From Filimonas lacunae (lineage in GTDB: Bacteria > Bacteroidota > Bacteroidia > Chitinophagales > Chitinophagaceae), in assembly GCF_002355595.1 (NCBI RefSeq), contig NZ_AP017422.1, positions 1,550,001-1,614,000 on the forward strand: DNA of 64,000 nt, read 5' to 3'. The position numbers and the translations under genes are program-made. Below are positions 16,467 through 25,929 of this stretch, one piece after another (the stretch's first letter is position 1; every line of letters starts with the position of its first letter). The notes beneath the pieces are model-generated. The model had not been told where the DNA came from. It ran no database searches and saw nothing but the letters and a program-made list of their open reading frames with translations.

Positions 16467-16760
16467 GAAGTTCTGGCATTTACCAGAAGAACTTTTTGAA
16501 GACTTCCAAAAGTACTGGCATCATTCCGGAAAGTACTTGAATAAGATGCCAGTACTCACCAGACTTTCCAGAATGTTCCGGCATTTGCCGGACCCGTTTT
16601 CTGGACTTATCACAGAGCTTGCCAAACACGTTCACCAACTTATTGGGCAAATCCATGAACTCTTGCGGCAAATTCTCCAACCTTCTGGCCATTTCAGGGA
16701 ACTCTCTGGGCAAATGCCACAACTCTCCGGGCATTTCCACCAACTCTCTGGCGAAAAAAT
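16467..16760. repeat. Array of 14 degenerate 21-bp units, open on both strands
   Basis: Fourteen consecutive 21-base units keep exact phase. The best conserved end reads AACTCTCTGGGCAAATGCC and AACTCTCCGGGCATTTCC. Units contain an imperfect palindrome (GGCAAATGCC or GGCATTTGCC). On the plus strand this reads as heptads (QLSGHFH, ELSGQMP, QLIGQIH); on the minus strand as LPREFPE, LPQEFMD and LPNKLVN. Both strands lack stops across the array. No signal peptide, ribosome site or recognisable domain supports either frame. The roughly 760-base gap from 16364 to 17127 holds otherwise only a hairpin at 16865. Confidence 0.75.
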
Positions 16761-16864
16761 AAAGTCCATTTTACCCGATAACTCAGCTGTTTGGATGAAT
16801 TATTCTTGCTAATGATTGTTAATATACGCATAATTATATTGCCTGTGCGAGCTATTCAGCATAA

Positions 16865-16895
16865 AAAAGAGCCCCTTTGTGAAAACAGAGGGGCT
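16865..16895 (-). terminator. Hairpin with GAAA tetraloop, terminator-like on the minus strand
   Basis: An 11-bp stem (AGCCCCTTTGT with its partner at 16885-16895, one G-U pair) closes a GAAA loop. Read on the minus strand it is followed by six T residues. No minus-strand gene lies upstream of it, so it may end an antisense or unannotated transcript. Confidence 0.5.
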
Positions 16896-17127
16896 TAGCT
16901 AACCTATGAAAAACACGTAGTCACAAAATTTCTATAATAACCATAGTATAAAGAAGGGGCGGAAAAGGGTAACGTAACAACAGGGGGGCGGCCAGGGGAG
17001 GTATTTTACCAGGGTGGTGCGGGTGCAAACACATTAAACCAATGGTATATGTAAAAGTCCTACATTCAATTTGTCAAAAATGAAGAAAGCGGATAACGCT
17101 TTTAGAAAACGAAAGGGACCCATTGTA

Positions 17128-18873
17128 ATGAAAAGGATATTGTTTGTTGTACTGAATCTGACAGGTTTGTATGGAACTGCTCAAAAACTGGAATTGCCAC
17201 CGCCTTCCCCCCTTCCTTCTTTTAATGTTGTGGCACCGGAAAGGTCGGTAGCTATGGGCAACCCGGATTCTTTCCCCGAAGTAAAAATGGATTTTCCGAT
17301 AGCTACTGGTCCTTTTGAACCTACCTGGCAATCTATCAACGATCATTACCCGCAATACCCCGATTGGTTGCGGGAAGCGAAGTTTGGTATCTGGGTGCAT
17401 TTTGGCCCGCAGGCTTCCGGCTTAAGCGGCGATTGGTATGCCCGCAGGATGTATGTAGAAGGGGAAGCGTCTTATGCCAATCATGTGCGTGATGATGGGC
17501 ACCCTGCTACGCCGGAGCATGGTTATAAAGACCTGCTGAAAACCTGGAACCCCGTGCACTATAATCCCGCAAAACTGGTGAAAACATATCACGATGCCGG
17601 CGCTCGTTTTTTGTTTATACAAGGGGTGCATCATGATAACTATGATTTATGGAACTCTGCCTATCAGCCCTGGAACTCTGTGAATATAGGGCCTAAGCGC
17701 GATTTGCTGAATGAATGGGCTACCGCAGTGCGGGCAGCTGATATGCACTATGGCATCACTTTTCACCACGAGTATACCTGGTGGTGGTGGGAATCGGCTT
17801 ACCGCAGCGATTCGGCAGGGAAGTATGCCGGAATACCATACGATGGTGCACTCACAGCACGAAGAGATACCAGTGCCTGGTGGGCGCCGTATGATCTGCG
17901 CATGCTTTATGGGCCTAATATGCGTGAATACAAAGGCATAGGCGAATCGCGCTATGCACCGTTAAAAGGCATTTTTACGCAGCATCTTACCTATGCCCAT
18001 TGGTACGCCAATAACTGGGCGCTGCGTATGCTGGATGCTATTAACAAATACGATCCTGATTTTATTTATACCGATGGAAACAGCACACAACCTTTCAGTG
18101 GTTTTAAAAGTGGTACAGGGTATAAGTGTGATGCCGCCCAGCGGGTAGTAGCTTCTTACTACAATCAGGCTTTGCGTTTGCGTGGTAAGACTGATGTGTT
18201 TAGTGTGGTGAAGTTTCACCCGGCTGGTAGAAAAGGGGTGGTCACCACCTTTGAAGGTAAGTTTCCAAAAACGATTAAAACCGATCAGCCCTGGATAGGC
18301 GAGAATGCGTTGGGCGATTGGTATTATGGTCCTGGCTTTGTGTATAGTGCCGATGCGGTGATCCGTTTCTTACTGGAATGTGTATCGCGCGATGGTTGTT
18401 ATGCAGTAAGCATTCCTATTCGTCCGGATGGTTCGCTGGCTCCGGAATGTGAACGTATGCTGACGGATATTGGCAAATGGATGACTATTAACGGGGATGG
18501 TATTTATGGCAGCAAGGCCTGGAAAAAAATAGGAGAAGGTAAGGATAGCCTGCGTGTGCTGCCATCGGGCAACCTGGGAAAGAAGCAGGCTGAGTTTGTG
18601 TTTGCACCCACGGATATACGGTTTACAGAAGGCAAAGATGGGAATGTATATGTGTATTGCATGACGGTGCCCAAAGCAGGTACTAAGCTGGCCATTACTT
18701 CGCTGGGTTGGGATGCCCACCTGTTACCGGAAAATATACAAGCCGTAGAGTTATTAGGTTATCCGCACCCTGTGCAATGGAAACAGGCAGGGGATGCGTT
18801 GCATATTACCTTTCCGGCTGCTACACATGCTAAAACAGCAGTTTGCTTCCGTATAAAAACTAAAACTATCTGA
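17128..18873 (+). CDS. Secreted alpha-L-fucosidase (GH29)
   Basis: A 581-residue glycoside hydrolase removing terminal alpha-L-fucose. The signal peptide is MKRILFVVLNLTGLYGTAQ (start chosen at 17128; an upstream in-frame codon would prefix 19 basic residues). The GH29 barrel is marked by DWLREAKFGIWVHFGPQ, by KTYHDAGARFLFIQGVHHDN, and by the nucleophile Asp in PDFIYTDGN (D316). A C-terminal beta-sandwich follows. It is the first of three tightly spaced glycosidase genes (2 bases to the GH43 gene), all exported. Context suggests attack on fucose- and arabinose-decorated plant side chains. The exact linkage is not predictable. Confidence 0.9.
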   Translation: MKRILFVVLNLTGLYGTAQKLELPPPSPLPSFNVVAPERSVAMGNPDSFPEVKMDFPIATGPFEPTWQSINDHYPQYPDWLREAKFGIWVHFGPQASGLSGDWYARRMYVEGEASYANHVRDDGHPATPEHGYKDLLKTWNPVHYNPAKLVKTYHDAGARFLFIQGVHHDNYDLWNSAYQPWNSVNIGPKRDLLNEWATAVRAADMHYGITFHHEYTWWWWESAYRSDSAGKYAGIPYDGALTARRDTSAWWAPYDLRMLYGPNMREYKGIGESRYAPLKGIFTQHLTYAHWYANNWALRMLDAINKYDPDFIYTDGNSTQPFSGFKSGTGYKCDAAQRVVASYYNQALRLRGKTDVFSVVKFHPAGRKGVVTTFEGKFPKTIKTDQPWIGENALGDWYYGPGFVYSADAVIRFLLECVSRDGCYAVSIPIRPDGSLAPECERMLTDIGKWMTINGDGIYGSKAWKKIGEGKDSLRVLPSGNLGKKQAEFVFAPTDIRFTEGKDGNVYVYCMTVPKAGTKLAITSLGWDAHLLPENIQAVELLGYPHPVQWKQAGDALHITFPAATHAKTAVCFRIKTKTI

Positions 18874-18875
18874 TC

Positions 18876-19862
18876 ATGAACAAAAACGTATTGCTTGCTT
18901 GTGTGTTTGTTGTTTGTAAATCGTTATGCGCCCAGCAACAAGGCATTCACCCCGGCGAAGTGTGGCCCGATACAAAGGGTAACCATATACAGGCGCATGG
19001 TGGCGGCATTATTAAAGTGGCCGATACTTATTACTGGTATGGAGAAGAGCGTGCACAGGGGCTGGATACCGGCTTCCGGTATGTAAGCGGGTATTCGTCA
19101 AAAGATCTTACGCATTGGACATTCATGGGGGATGTGCTAAAGCTTACCGATCCCGAAAACCTGGGGGCGCATTGGATACTGGAAAGGCCTAAAGTGTTTT
19201 ATCATAAGGCTGCTAAAAAGTATGTCATGTATTTTCACCTGGATAATCACAACTATAAGTTTGCCCGGGTAGGTGTGGCGGTGAGTGATAAGCCTGGCGG
19301 CCCGTTTAGTTATGTGAAAAGCTTTCGCCCCCTGGGTTTGGAAAGCAGGGATATTGGTCAGTTTATCGATGATGATGGCACGCCTTACCTCATATTTGAA
19401 AGCCGCCCCTCTAAAGGTTTTTATATAGCCAGTCTTTCGGCAGATTATAGGGAGGTGGATAAGCAGATCAGTTTTATACACGCGCCACTGGAAGGAGGGG
19501 CTATTGTGCATTATAAGGGGTTGTATTATGCTATCGGTTCTGCCTTAACAGGTTGGAAACCTAACCCTAATAAATATGCTACCGCCGCATCGTTGGCAGG
19601 TCCCTGGTCAGATTTTAAAGATATTGCCCCACCTGCTACCAATACCTATCAATCGCAGTCTACCTTATTGCTAAAAGTAGAAGGCAAAGATTCCACTACG
19701 GTTATTTTCATGGCCGATCAGTGGCGTCCTGCCACACAATGGGATTCGCGTTATTTATGGATGCCGGTGGAAATGAGCGGCGAAAAACTGTGGTTGCCCG
19801 AGCCTAAACCCTGGAAACTGAATGTAAAAAAAGGCACCTGGGAATACCTGGAGCAAAAGTAA
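18876..19862 (+). CDS. Secreted GH43-family glycosidase
   Basis: A 328-residue five-bladed beta-propeller hydrolase with a signal peptide (MNKNVLLACVFVVCKSLCAQ). The motif IQAHGGGIIKVADTYYWYGE at the start of the propeller, RPKVFYHKAAKKYVMYFH in blade 2 and DIGQFIDDDGTPYLIFE in blade 3 are typical of the GH43 subfamilies that include exo-galactanases and related enzymes. The central Asp and the later Glu (LEGGAIVHYKGLYYAI) fit catalytic roles. It lies 2 bases after the GH29 gene and 91 bases before the GH51 gene. Activity on arabinogalactan-type side chains is an inference. Confidence 0.88.
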   Translation: MNKNVLLACVFVVCKSLCAQQQGIHPGEVWPDTKGNHIQAHGGGIIKVADTYYWYGEERAQGLDTGFRYVSGYSSKDLTHWTFMGDVLKLTDPENLGAHWILERPKVFYHKAAKKYVMYFHLDNHNYKFARVGVAVSDKPGGPFSYVKSFRPLGLESRDIGQFIDDDGTPYLIFESRPSKGFYIASLSADYREVDKQISFIHAPLEGGAIVHYKGLYYAIGSALTGWKPNPNKYATAASLAGPWSDFKDIAPPATNTYQSQSTLLLKVEGKDSTTVIFMADQWRPATQWDSRYLWMPVEMSGEKLWLPEPKPWKLNVKKGTWEYLEQK

Positions 19863-19953
19863 AAACAACGATTTTACCCCATTCTACTATGATAAGTGTA
19901 TTTATGACACTGAAAATAATTAGATTCGCTCCATTATAAAGCGTCCAATCGAT

Positions 19954-22539
19954 ATGAAAAAAATTCCCCTGTTCCTTTTGGGGCTTTTCTTAGTAAAAGC
20001 CGGGCAGGCGGCCCCTAAGAAAAACGAGCCGGATTCGGTATATCTTTTTTCTTATGCCACTGCCAAAAACAACAATCACAACGGTTTGCATTTTGCCTGG
20101 AGCCGCGATAATGTGCACTGGCTTGCTATTGGAAATGAGTTTGGATATGTACAAAGCGATTATGGTCGCTGGGGATCGGAAAAAAGGATGATCACGCCTT
20201 ACCTGTTACAGGGGCCGGATGGCACCTGGCAATGTGTGTGGAGTTTGAATGACAAAGAGCCCCGTTTTGCCGGTGTATCTACCAAAGACTTGGTATACTG
20301 GGGCAGACAAAGCTATCCGGAAGTAAGCAAGGGTAATACTGTATTAAAGCCGGTGATTGCCTACGATGCACAGCAGGCCACTTATGTTATTACCTATACC
20401 AGCGGTGGTAAATATTACCAGGTAACTTCTAAAAATCTCGCCACCTATAGTGCTGCCAAAGAAGTAAGTGCAGCAGCCTATGCAGATAAAAGCGTTAGCC
20501 TTGCTTTACCGGCAGGTAATGTAACAGGGCAGGTACACCGCGTAGCCTGGCCGGTGGTAGAAAAACTAATACAGAACTATCAGTTAAAAGAATATCAACG
20601 TTTGCAAAACGCAGAAACCACTTTGCAGGATTCGGTACGTTTTGCAGGTTTAAAGCCTGTGGATGCAGGTATTCAGGTGCATGCAGAGCTGGCTAAGCCT
20701 ATCAGCAACACTTTACTGGGTGTTTTCTTTGAAGATATTAATTACGCTGCGGATGGTGGTTTGTATGCAGAGCTGGTGCAGAACCGCGACTTTGAATATG
20801 CCCCTGGCGATAAGCAAGGCCGTGATTCTACCTGGAACAGCACACACTCCTGGAAAGTAAAAGGCAATGGTGTTCAGTTTGCTATTGACACAGTTCGTCC
20901 TATTCATCCTAATAACCCGCACTATGCGGTAGTTACGGGTGGTAGCAATGGCGGTGGTGTAGTGAATGCCGGGTTTGATGGTATGGCGGTTACCCAGGGA
21001 GCGCAATACCATGTATCCTTTTTTGCCAGGCAGGAAGCGGGTAAAAGCGCGAAAGTGCTGGTACAGCTGATAGATGGCGATAAGGTTATAGCGCAGGCGG
21101 TAGCAGAAGTGCGCAGCGGGGCGTGGAAGCAGGTGAGCGCTACGCTTACGGCTTCGGGCAGTGCTGCCAATGCACAACTGTATATTCAGCCCATGGTCAA
21201 CAGCATACACCTGGATATGGTGTCGCTGTTTCCGGCACGTACTTTCAAAGGCCGGAAGAATGGCTTACGTGCCGATCTGGCGCAGGCTGTTGCAGATATA
21301 CATCCGCGCTTTGTGCGCTTTCCCGGTGGTTGTGTAGCGCATGGTGATGGCATAGATAATATCTATCGCTGGAAAAATTCTATCGGACCTTTAGAAGCCC
21401 GTAAGCCACAACGTAATCTCTGGAACTACCACCAGAGTATGGGCCTGGGGTATTTTGAATATTTCCGTTTTTGTGAAGATATGGGTGCAGAGCCGGTGCC
21501 TGTGTTAGCAGCAGGCGTGCCCTGTCAAAACTCTGGTTCCAGCGCACACGGCGGCGGCCAGCAAGAGGGCATTCCTTTAAACGAAATGGATGCGTATATA
21601 CAGGATGTGATTGATCTGATAGAGTATGCCAATGGTGCGCCTACTACCTTCTGGGGTAAAAAGCGGGCCGAAGCCGGACATCCCGAACCATTTCATTTAA
21701 AATATATCGGCATTGGTAATGAAGATTTGATCTCAGATGTGTTTGAAGAGCGTTTCACCCTTATTTACAAGGCGGTGAGGGCAAAGCATCCTGAAATTAC
21801 CGTAATAGGTACCGTAGGACCTTTCTTTGAAGGAACCGATTATAAAGAAGGATGGGATATTGCTTCTAAGCTGCGGGTGCCAATGGTAGATGAACATTAT
21901 TATCAAACGCCCGGATGGTTTATTAATAACCAAAACTTTTATGATGCGTACGACCGCAATAAATCGAAGGTGTACCTGGGCGAATATGCGGCGCATTTAC
22001 CGGGCCGGCCTAATAACCTGGAAACAGCCCTTGCCGAAGCTATCTACTTGACTGCTGTAGAAAGAAACGGCGATGTGGTAAGCATGGCTTCCTATGCGCC
22101 TTTACTGGCTAAGGAAGGGCATACGCAATGGAGCCCCGATCTTATCTATTTTAATAACACTACGGTTAAAACCACCGTGGGATATGAAGTGCAAAAGCTG
22201 TATGGTATAAATAGTGGCACCAGTTATTTACCGGCAGAGGTGGCGGTAAACAATGGTCAGGATAATGTGAAAAAGCGTGTGGCCATATCTGTGGTAAAGG
22301 ATGCTGCCAGCGGTGATGTGATTGTGAAAATGGTGAACCTGCTGCCTGTTACAGTGAACGCTGCTACTAACCTGAAAGGTGTGTCGATAGCCAATACACA
22401 GGCGGTAAAAACCGTATTAACAGGTAAACCAGCCGATAAGGTATGTAAGCCGGTGGAAAGCACCTGCACGGTAGGCGAACAGTTTGTAACCAGCTTACCT
22501 GCATATTCATTTACTGTTATCCGTATTAAAACCAAATAG
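19954..22539 (+). CDS. GH43-like domain fused to alpha-L-arabinofuranosidase (GH51)
   Basis: An 861-residue exported enzyme for releasing L-arabinofuranose. After a signal peptide, residues about 25-200 form a GH43-like propeller fragment (LHFAWSRDNVHWLAIGNE). A GH51 enzyme follows, starting at ISNTLLGVFFEDINYAADGG. It contains an inserted CBM4/9-like sandwich (about 280-430), the catalytic barrel with acid/base E590 in IGIGNED, the conserved DEHYY (E647) and the nucleophile E677 in VYLGEYA, then the C-terminal alpha-L-AF_C sandwich. The N-terminal part is too short for a full GH43 propeller, so it may be a binding module. A terminator ends this three-gene glycosidase unit. Confidence 0.9.
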   Translation: MKKIPLFLLGLFLVKAGQAAPKKNEPDSVYLFSYATAKNNNHNGLHFAWSRDNVHWLAIGNEFGYVQSDYGRWGSEKRMITPYLLQGPDGTWQCVWSLNDKEPRFAGVSTKDLVYWGRQSYPEVSKGNTVLKPVIAYDAQQATYVITYTSGGKYYQVTSKNLATYSAAKEVSAAAYADKSVSLALPAGNVTGQVHRVAWPVVEKLIQNYQLKEYQRLQNAETTLQDSVRFAGLKPVDAGIQVHAELAKPISNTLLGVFFEDINYAADGGLYAELVQNRDFEYAPGDKQGRDSTWNSTHSWKVKGNGVQFAIDTVRPIHPNNPHYAVVTGGSNGGGVVNAGFDGMAVTQGAQYHVSFFARQEAGKSAKVLVQLIDGDKVIAQAVAEVRSGAWKQVSATLTASGSAANAQLYIQPMVNSIHLDMVSLFPARTFKGRKNGLRADLAQAVADIHPRFVRFPGGCVAHGDGIDNIYRWKNSIGPLEARKPQRNLWNYHQSMGLGYFEYFRFCEDMGAEPVPVLAAGVPCQNSGSSAHGGGQQEGIPLNEMDAYIQDVIDLIEYANGAPTTFWGKKRAEAGHPEPFHLKYIGIGNEDLISDVFEERFTLIYKAVRAKHPEITVIGTVGPFFEGTDYKEGWDIASKLRVPMVDEHYYQTPGWFINNQNFYDAYDRNKSKVYLGEYAAHLPGRPNNLETALAEAIYLTAVERNGDVVSMASYAPLLAKEGHTQWSPDLIYFNNTTVKTTVGYEVQKLYGINSGTSYLPAEVAVNNGQDNVKKRVAISVVKDAASGDVIVKMVNLLPVTVNAATNLKGVSIANTQAVKTVLTGKPADKVCKPVESTCTVGEQFVTSLPAYSFTVIRIKTK

Positions 22540-22568
22540 AACCATACCAGGGTAAATAAGCCTGATGT

Positions 22569-22602
22569 AAAAGGTGTTTCAGTTTACTGAAACACCTTTT
22601 TT
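22569..22602 (+). terminator. Terminator of the glycosidase operon
   Basis: A 15-bp inverted repeat AAAAGGTGTTTCAGT with a 2-base centre, ending in six T residues, lies 30 bases after the GH51 stop. Confidence 0.9.
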
Positions 22603-22722
22603 AATGCGCCTGCCTGTAAGAATTTAAAAGCGGCTGTAATGTTTTGAAGTATCTGCATACCAATATAACATTCACCACAACAGCTTTTACCGGTAAGCCT
22701 GTTACTAAAACCTGTTTTATAT

Positions 22723-23355
22723 ATGCTTCACCTGAAGGATGTTAAAAAGATGTATCCGCAGCAGCTGGTAATAGATATTCCTGCTTTAGAACTACACAGC
22801 GGATTATACTGGATAAAAGGAGCCAACGGGGCAGGGAAAACCACGTTGCTGAAAATGGTAGCCGGACTGATCCCTTTTGAGGGTGATATCGCCTGCCAGG
22901 GAATAAGTTTGAAGCATAACCCGGTAGCTTATCGAAACCTGATCAGCTGGGCCGAAGCCGAACCCTTATATCCTCCTTTTTTAAAAGGCACAGAACTGGT
23001 GAGATTATACCTGGATATTTATAAAACAGCTACCCCACAGTTGTTAACTACCTTAACCGACGCGCTGGATATGGGCGCTTACATTCACCATACCATAGGA
23101 AGCTATTCGGCAGGGATGACCAAGAAATTGTCGTTGCTACTGGCCTTTTTGTGTAATACACCGCTGGTAATATTGGACGAGCCGTTGATTACACTGGATG
23201 CCGCTACTGTAACGGTAGTAAGCAATTATATACTGGAAGCGCAAAAGCGGTCGGGCACCTTGTTTTTAATGAGTTCGCACCAGCAACTACCTGCGCATGT
23301 AACCCTGCCGGTAAAGGAAATGATTGTTCATCACTATAACCTGATGGAAGTATGA
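22723..23355 (+). CDS. ABC transporter ATP-binding protein
   Basis: A 210-residue nucleotide-binding subunit. The Walker A motif is GANGAGKTT (about residues 34-42), the signature is SYSAGMTKKLS, Walker B is LVILDEP, and the H-loop His lies in MSSHQQ. It is short and single-domain, like export-type or CcmA/NatA-like ATPases. Its stop overlaps the start of the membrane-protein gene that follows by 4 bases, so the two make a coupled transporter pair. The substrate is unknown; no substrate-binding protein is nearby, which fits an exporter. Confidence 0.93.
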   Translation: MLHLKDVKKMYPQQLVIDIPALELHSGLYWIKGANGAGKTTLLKMVAGLIPFEGDIACQGISLKHNPVAYRNLISWAEAEPLYPPFLKGTELVRLYLDIYKTATPQLLTTLTDALDMGAYIHHTIGSYSAGMTKKLSLLLAFLCNTPLVILDEPLITLDAATVTVVSNYILEAQKRSGTLFLMSSHQQLPAHVTLPVKEMIVHHYNLMEV

Positions 23356-24482
23356 GTTACCCATTTCGCCTGTTAAGAAAGTCGCTGGTGGCGCCTTTTT
23401 ATAAAGAGAATATGTCGTTGTTCTTCTTTTTGATTACTGTGATGTTTTGCGTGGTTAATGTGGTAGATGGGGCAGGGCTGTTTGAATATCATTATTCCCT
23501 TACGCTGGGCATGCTTACCGGTATCAGCTTTATGTTGCTGGTGTTTGTTGCCTGGTTGCTATATGCACGTAAATGTGCAGGCTTTGTAGCTGCATTGCTG
23601 CAAAGGCAGGACTATGCCTTTGTGCATATATACCGCTGTAAACCTCTTGCAAGGCAAATGCTGCTGTTTATGGGCGTTTCGCTGTTATTGTTATTGCCTT
23701 TGTTCCTGTATGGCTTATTTGTAGTGTATGTGGGCTGGCATAGTCATCATCTGCCAGCCACCGGTGTTGTATGGGGGTATTTGCTGTTATTAGCCGGGGG
23801 CAATGCAGTGGTATGGGTTTACCGGTTGCATCATCCCGCCACCCATAAAGCTGCTGCGGGTTTGCGATTAGGGCGCAGCCTGCTTTCCCGTTATCCCTTT
23901 ATGCTATTGCAGCAGGTGCTGGAAAAGCAAAAGGTGTTGTGGCTGAGCATTAAAGTATACAGTTGTGGAGTGTTGTTTTTAATAGCCCGCAATAACACGG
24001 AGGCCAGCTACGATTTCAGCTTTCCCTTTTTGTTCTTCCTGTTTGGCGTTTTTGCCAATGGCATTATTATTCACCGGTTGCGTGAGTTTGAAGAAACCCA
24101 CCTGTTTTTTTACCGCTCTATGCCGGTATCGTTAGGGAAAAAATGGGCACAGTATTGTAGTGTTTATGCGGTGCTGCTGTTGCCGGAAATGATAACAGTG
24201 CTGCAATTAACGCCTGTGCATTTGCATGTGGCAGATGCCATATGGAGTAATCTGGCTGTTTATAGTTTACTGCTGCTGATGAATAGTATTGCATTTGTGC
24301 GCTCGTTCAGCGCCCGGCAATACCTGAAAGTGTTGCTGTATCTTTTCTTTGTGTATGCCGGTTTCTTAATCTGCTCTGGCCTGCCTTATTTGTGTGTGCT
24401 GGGTTTTGTAGCAGCGTGGGGTATTTTCAACCGGTTTTATTACCGCTTTCAGCCGGCAGGCGCACATGTACATAGAATGTAA
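23352..24482 (+). CDS. ABC transporter permease-like membrane protein
   Basis: A 376-residue polytopic membrane protein with about eight to ten hydrophobic segments, for example FFFLITVMFCVVNVV, LLFMGVSLLLLLPLFLYGLF, VWGYLLLLAGGNAVVWVY and FLFGVFANGIIIHRL. It has no domain I can name with certainty. Its coupling (ATGA overlap) to the ATP-binding protein identifies it as the membrane half of that transporter, and its size and topology fit ABC-2-like exporters found in Bacteroidota. Confidence 0.75.
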   Translation: MSYPFRLLRKSLVAPFYKENMSLFFFLITVMFCVVNVVDGAGLFEYHYSLTLGMLTGISFMLLVFVAWLLYARKCAGFVAALLQRQDYAFVHIYRCKPLARQMLLFMGVSLLLLLPLFLYGLFVVYVGWHSHHLPATGVVWGYLLLLAGGNAVVWVYRLHHPATHKAAAGLRLGRSLLSRYPFMLLQQVLEKQKVLWLSIKVYSCGVLFLIARNNTEASYDFSFPFLFFLFGVFANGIIIHRLREFEETHLFFYRSMPVSLGKKWAQYCSVYAVLLLPEMITVLQLTPVHLHVADAIWSNLAVYSLLLLMNSIAFVRSFSARQYLKVLLYLFFVYAGFLICSGLPYLCVLGFVAAWGIFNRFYYRFQPAGAHVHRM

Positions 24483-24549
24483 AAATGGCTACTGTTATGT
24501 GATTCAAATGCACTAATTTGAACATATAATAAACGAATGCCATAATTCT

Positions 24550-25797
24550 ATGAAAGTAAAAACGTTACTGCTTGTTGTAGTTGTGTTATTGTATTACCCG
24601 GTAACTGTGGTGCAGGCGCAGAAGAAAAAACAGCCTGTTGCCGAACAGCAAACCGATCGCCAGTACTGGCTGGGCCAGCTGGATAAAATGGTAAGCCCCG
24701 TGTTGCGTAGCCTGGCGCATGATAGTTTACGAATAGCGATGCCGCAGGTAACCTCCATCCGTATCGATAATAAGGAAAGCCGTGTAAAAGTGATGTATGT
24801 AGAAGTGCTGGGCCGCGCTTTAAGTGGTATTGCGCCCTGGTTACAATTAGACGGCGGAGATGCGGCTGAGGTGGCTTTACGTAACCAATATCGCCAATGG
24901 GCTATTGAAGGGATTACCAATGCGTTGGATAGTTCTAAGCGCGATTTTATGCGGTTTGATATTGCCGGTCAGCAACTGGTAGATGCTTCCTATGTAGCCT
25001 ACGCTTTTGTGCGCGCGCCCTGGCTTTGGGAGCATTTGCCACAAAAGCAGCGCGATTTGCTGGTAGCTTCTATTAAAACCACCCGTCGTTTCCGGCCGGT
25101 GTTTTCCAACTGGTTACTGTTCTCGGCTATGAATGAAGCCTTTCTTTGCCAGTATGGCTATGAATGGGATGTGATGCGTGTAGATTATGCGTTGCGTCAG
25201 CTGGAGCAATGGTATGTAGGCGATGGCATGTATAGCGATGGAGAACATTATGCTTATGACTATTACAACAGCTATGTGATACATCCTTACCTGGCTGCGA
25301 TTACAGAGATTGTAGGCAAGAAAGGGAATACCTATGCCGAGATGACCGAGAAAATTAAAAAGCGTAATGAGCGTTATGCGATTATACAGGAACGCCTGAT
25401 CAATACCGATGGCAGTTACCCGGCTACCGGCCGCTCTATTGTTTACCGTGGCGCCGCTTTTCAACATCTGGCAGATATGGCCTGGCGTAAGAAATTACCC
25501 GCACAGTTAAGCCCCGCACAGGTGCGTTGTGCGTTAACGGCAGTGATTAAAAAAACGCTCGAAAGCCCTGCTACTTATAAAGATGGCTGGTTAACAATTG
25601 GTTTACATGGCTCACAGCCCGATCTGGCCGATTTTTATAACAACCAGGGCAGCCTGTATATCTGTAGTAATATATTCCTGCCATTAGGCTTACCGGCAAC
25701 GGATGCTTTCTGGGCCGATCCGCCAGCTTTATGGAGTGCGCAAAAAATATGGGGCGGGGAGGATTTTCATAATGATCACAGCGTGGATTTACGTTAA
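24550..25797 (+). CDS. Secreted DUF2264 protein (putative glycan-active enzyme)
   Basis: A 415-residue exported protein (signal peptide MKVKTLLLVVVVLLYYPVTVVQAQ). The conserved core WLLFSAMNEAFLCQYGYEWD, followed by YVGDGMYSDGEHYAYDYYNS, is the hallmark of DUF2264, an (alpha/alpha)-barrel family. Members are often encoded in pectin or rhamnogalacturonan loci and are suspected uronyl hydrolases or lyase-like enzymes. It is placed after the glycosidase operon and ABC pair, so a role in the same plant-glycan use is plausible but inferred. A terminator follows. Confidence 0.87.
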   Translation: MKVKTLLLVVVVLLYYPVTVVQAQKKKQPVAEQQTDRQYWLGQLDKMVSPVLRSLAHDSLRIAMPQVTSIRIDNKESRVKVMYVEVLGRALSGIAPWLQLDGGDAAEVALRNQYRQWAIEGITNALDSSKRDFMRFDIAGQQLVDASYVAYAFVRAPWLWEHLPQKQRDLLVASIKTTRRFRPVFSNWLLFSAMNEAFLCQYGYEWDVMRVDYALRQLEQWYVGDGMYSDGEHYAYDYYNSYVIHPYLAAITEIVGKKGNTYAEMTEKIKKRNERYAIIQERLINTDGSYPATGRSIVYRGAAFQHLADMAWRKKLPAQLSPAQVRCALTAVIKKTLESPATYKDGWLTIGLHGSQPDLADFYNNQGSLYICSNIFLPLGLPATDAFWADPPALWSAQKIWGGEDFHNDHSVDLR

Positions 25798-25818
25798 GGT
25801 AAATCCGGTATGTAAAAG

Positions 25819-25855
25819 CAAAGGGCGGTGCTGTTGAGCATCGCCCTTTGTTTTT
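25819..25855 (+). terminator. Terminator after the DUF2264 gene
   Basis: A 14-bp stem starting CAAAGGGCG and closing around a GTTG loop (one G-U pair) is followed by a run of T residues. Confidence 0.9.
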
Positions 25856-25929
25856 GGGAATATTGGCTGGGAATGTTCCATTATCTCGGGTTTGCCATTT
25901 TTTGTAGTAAATATTTTTATATTTAGCGC

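Noticed and set aside
16453-16812. Long plus-strand frame (119 codons) and minus-strand frame (16480-16743, 87 codons) over the 16.5-kb array as genes
   Set aside because: Both strands are open because the 21-base unit has no stop in phase. Neither has a signal peptide, known domain or supported start, so I list the DNA repeat instead.
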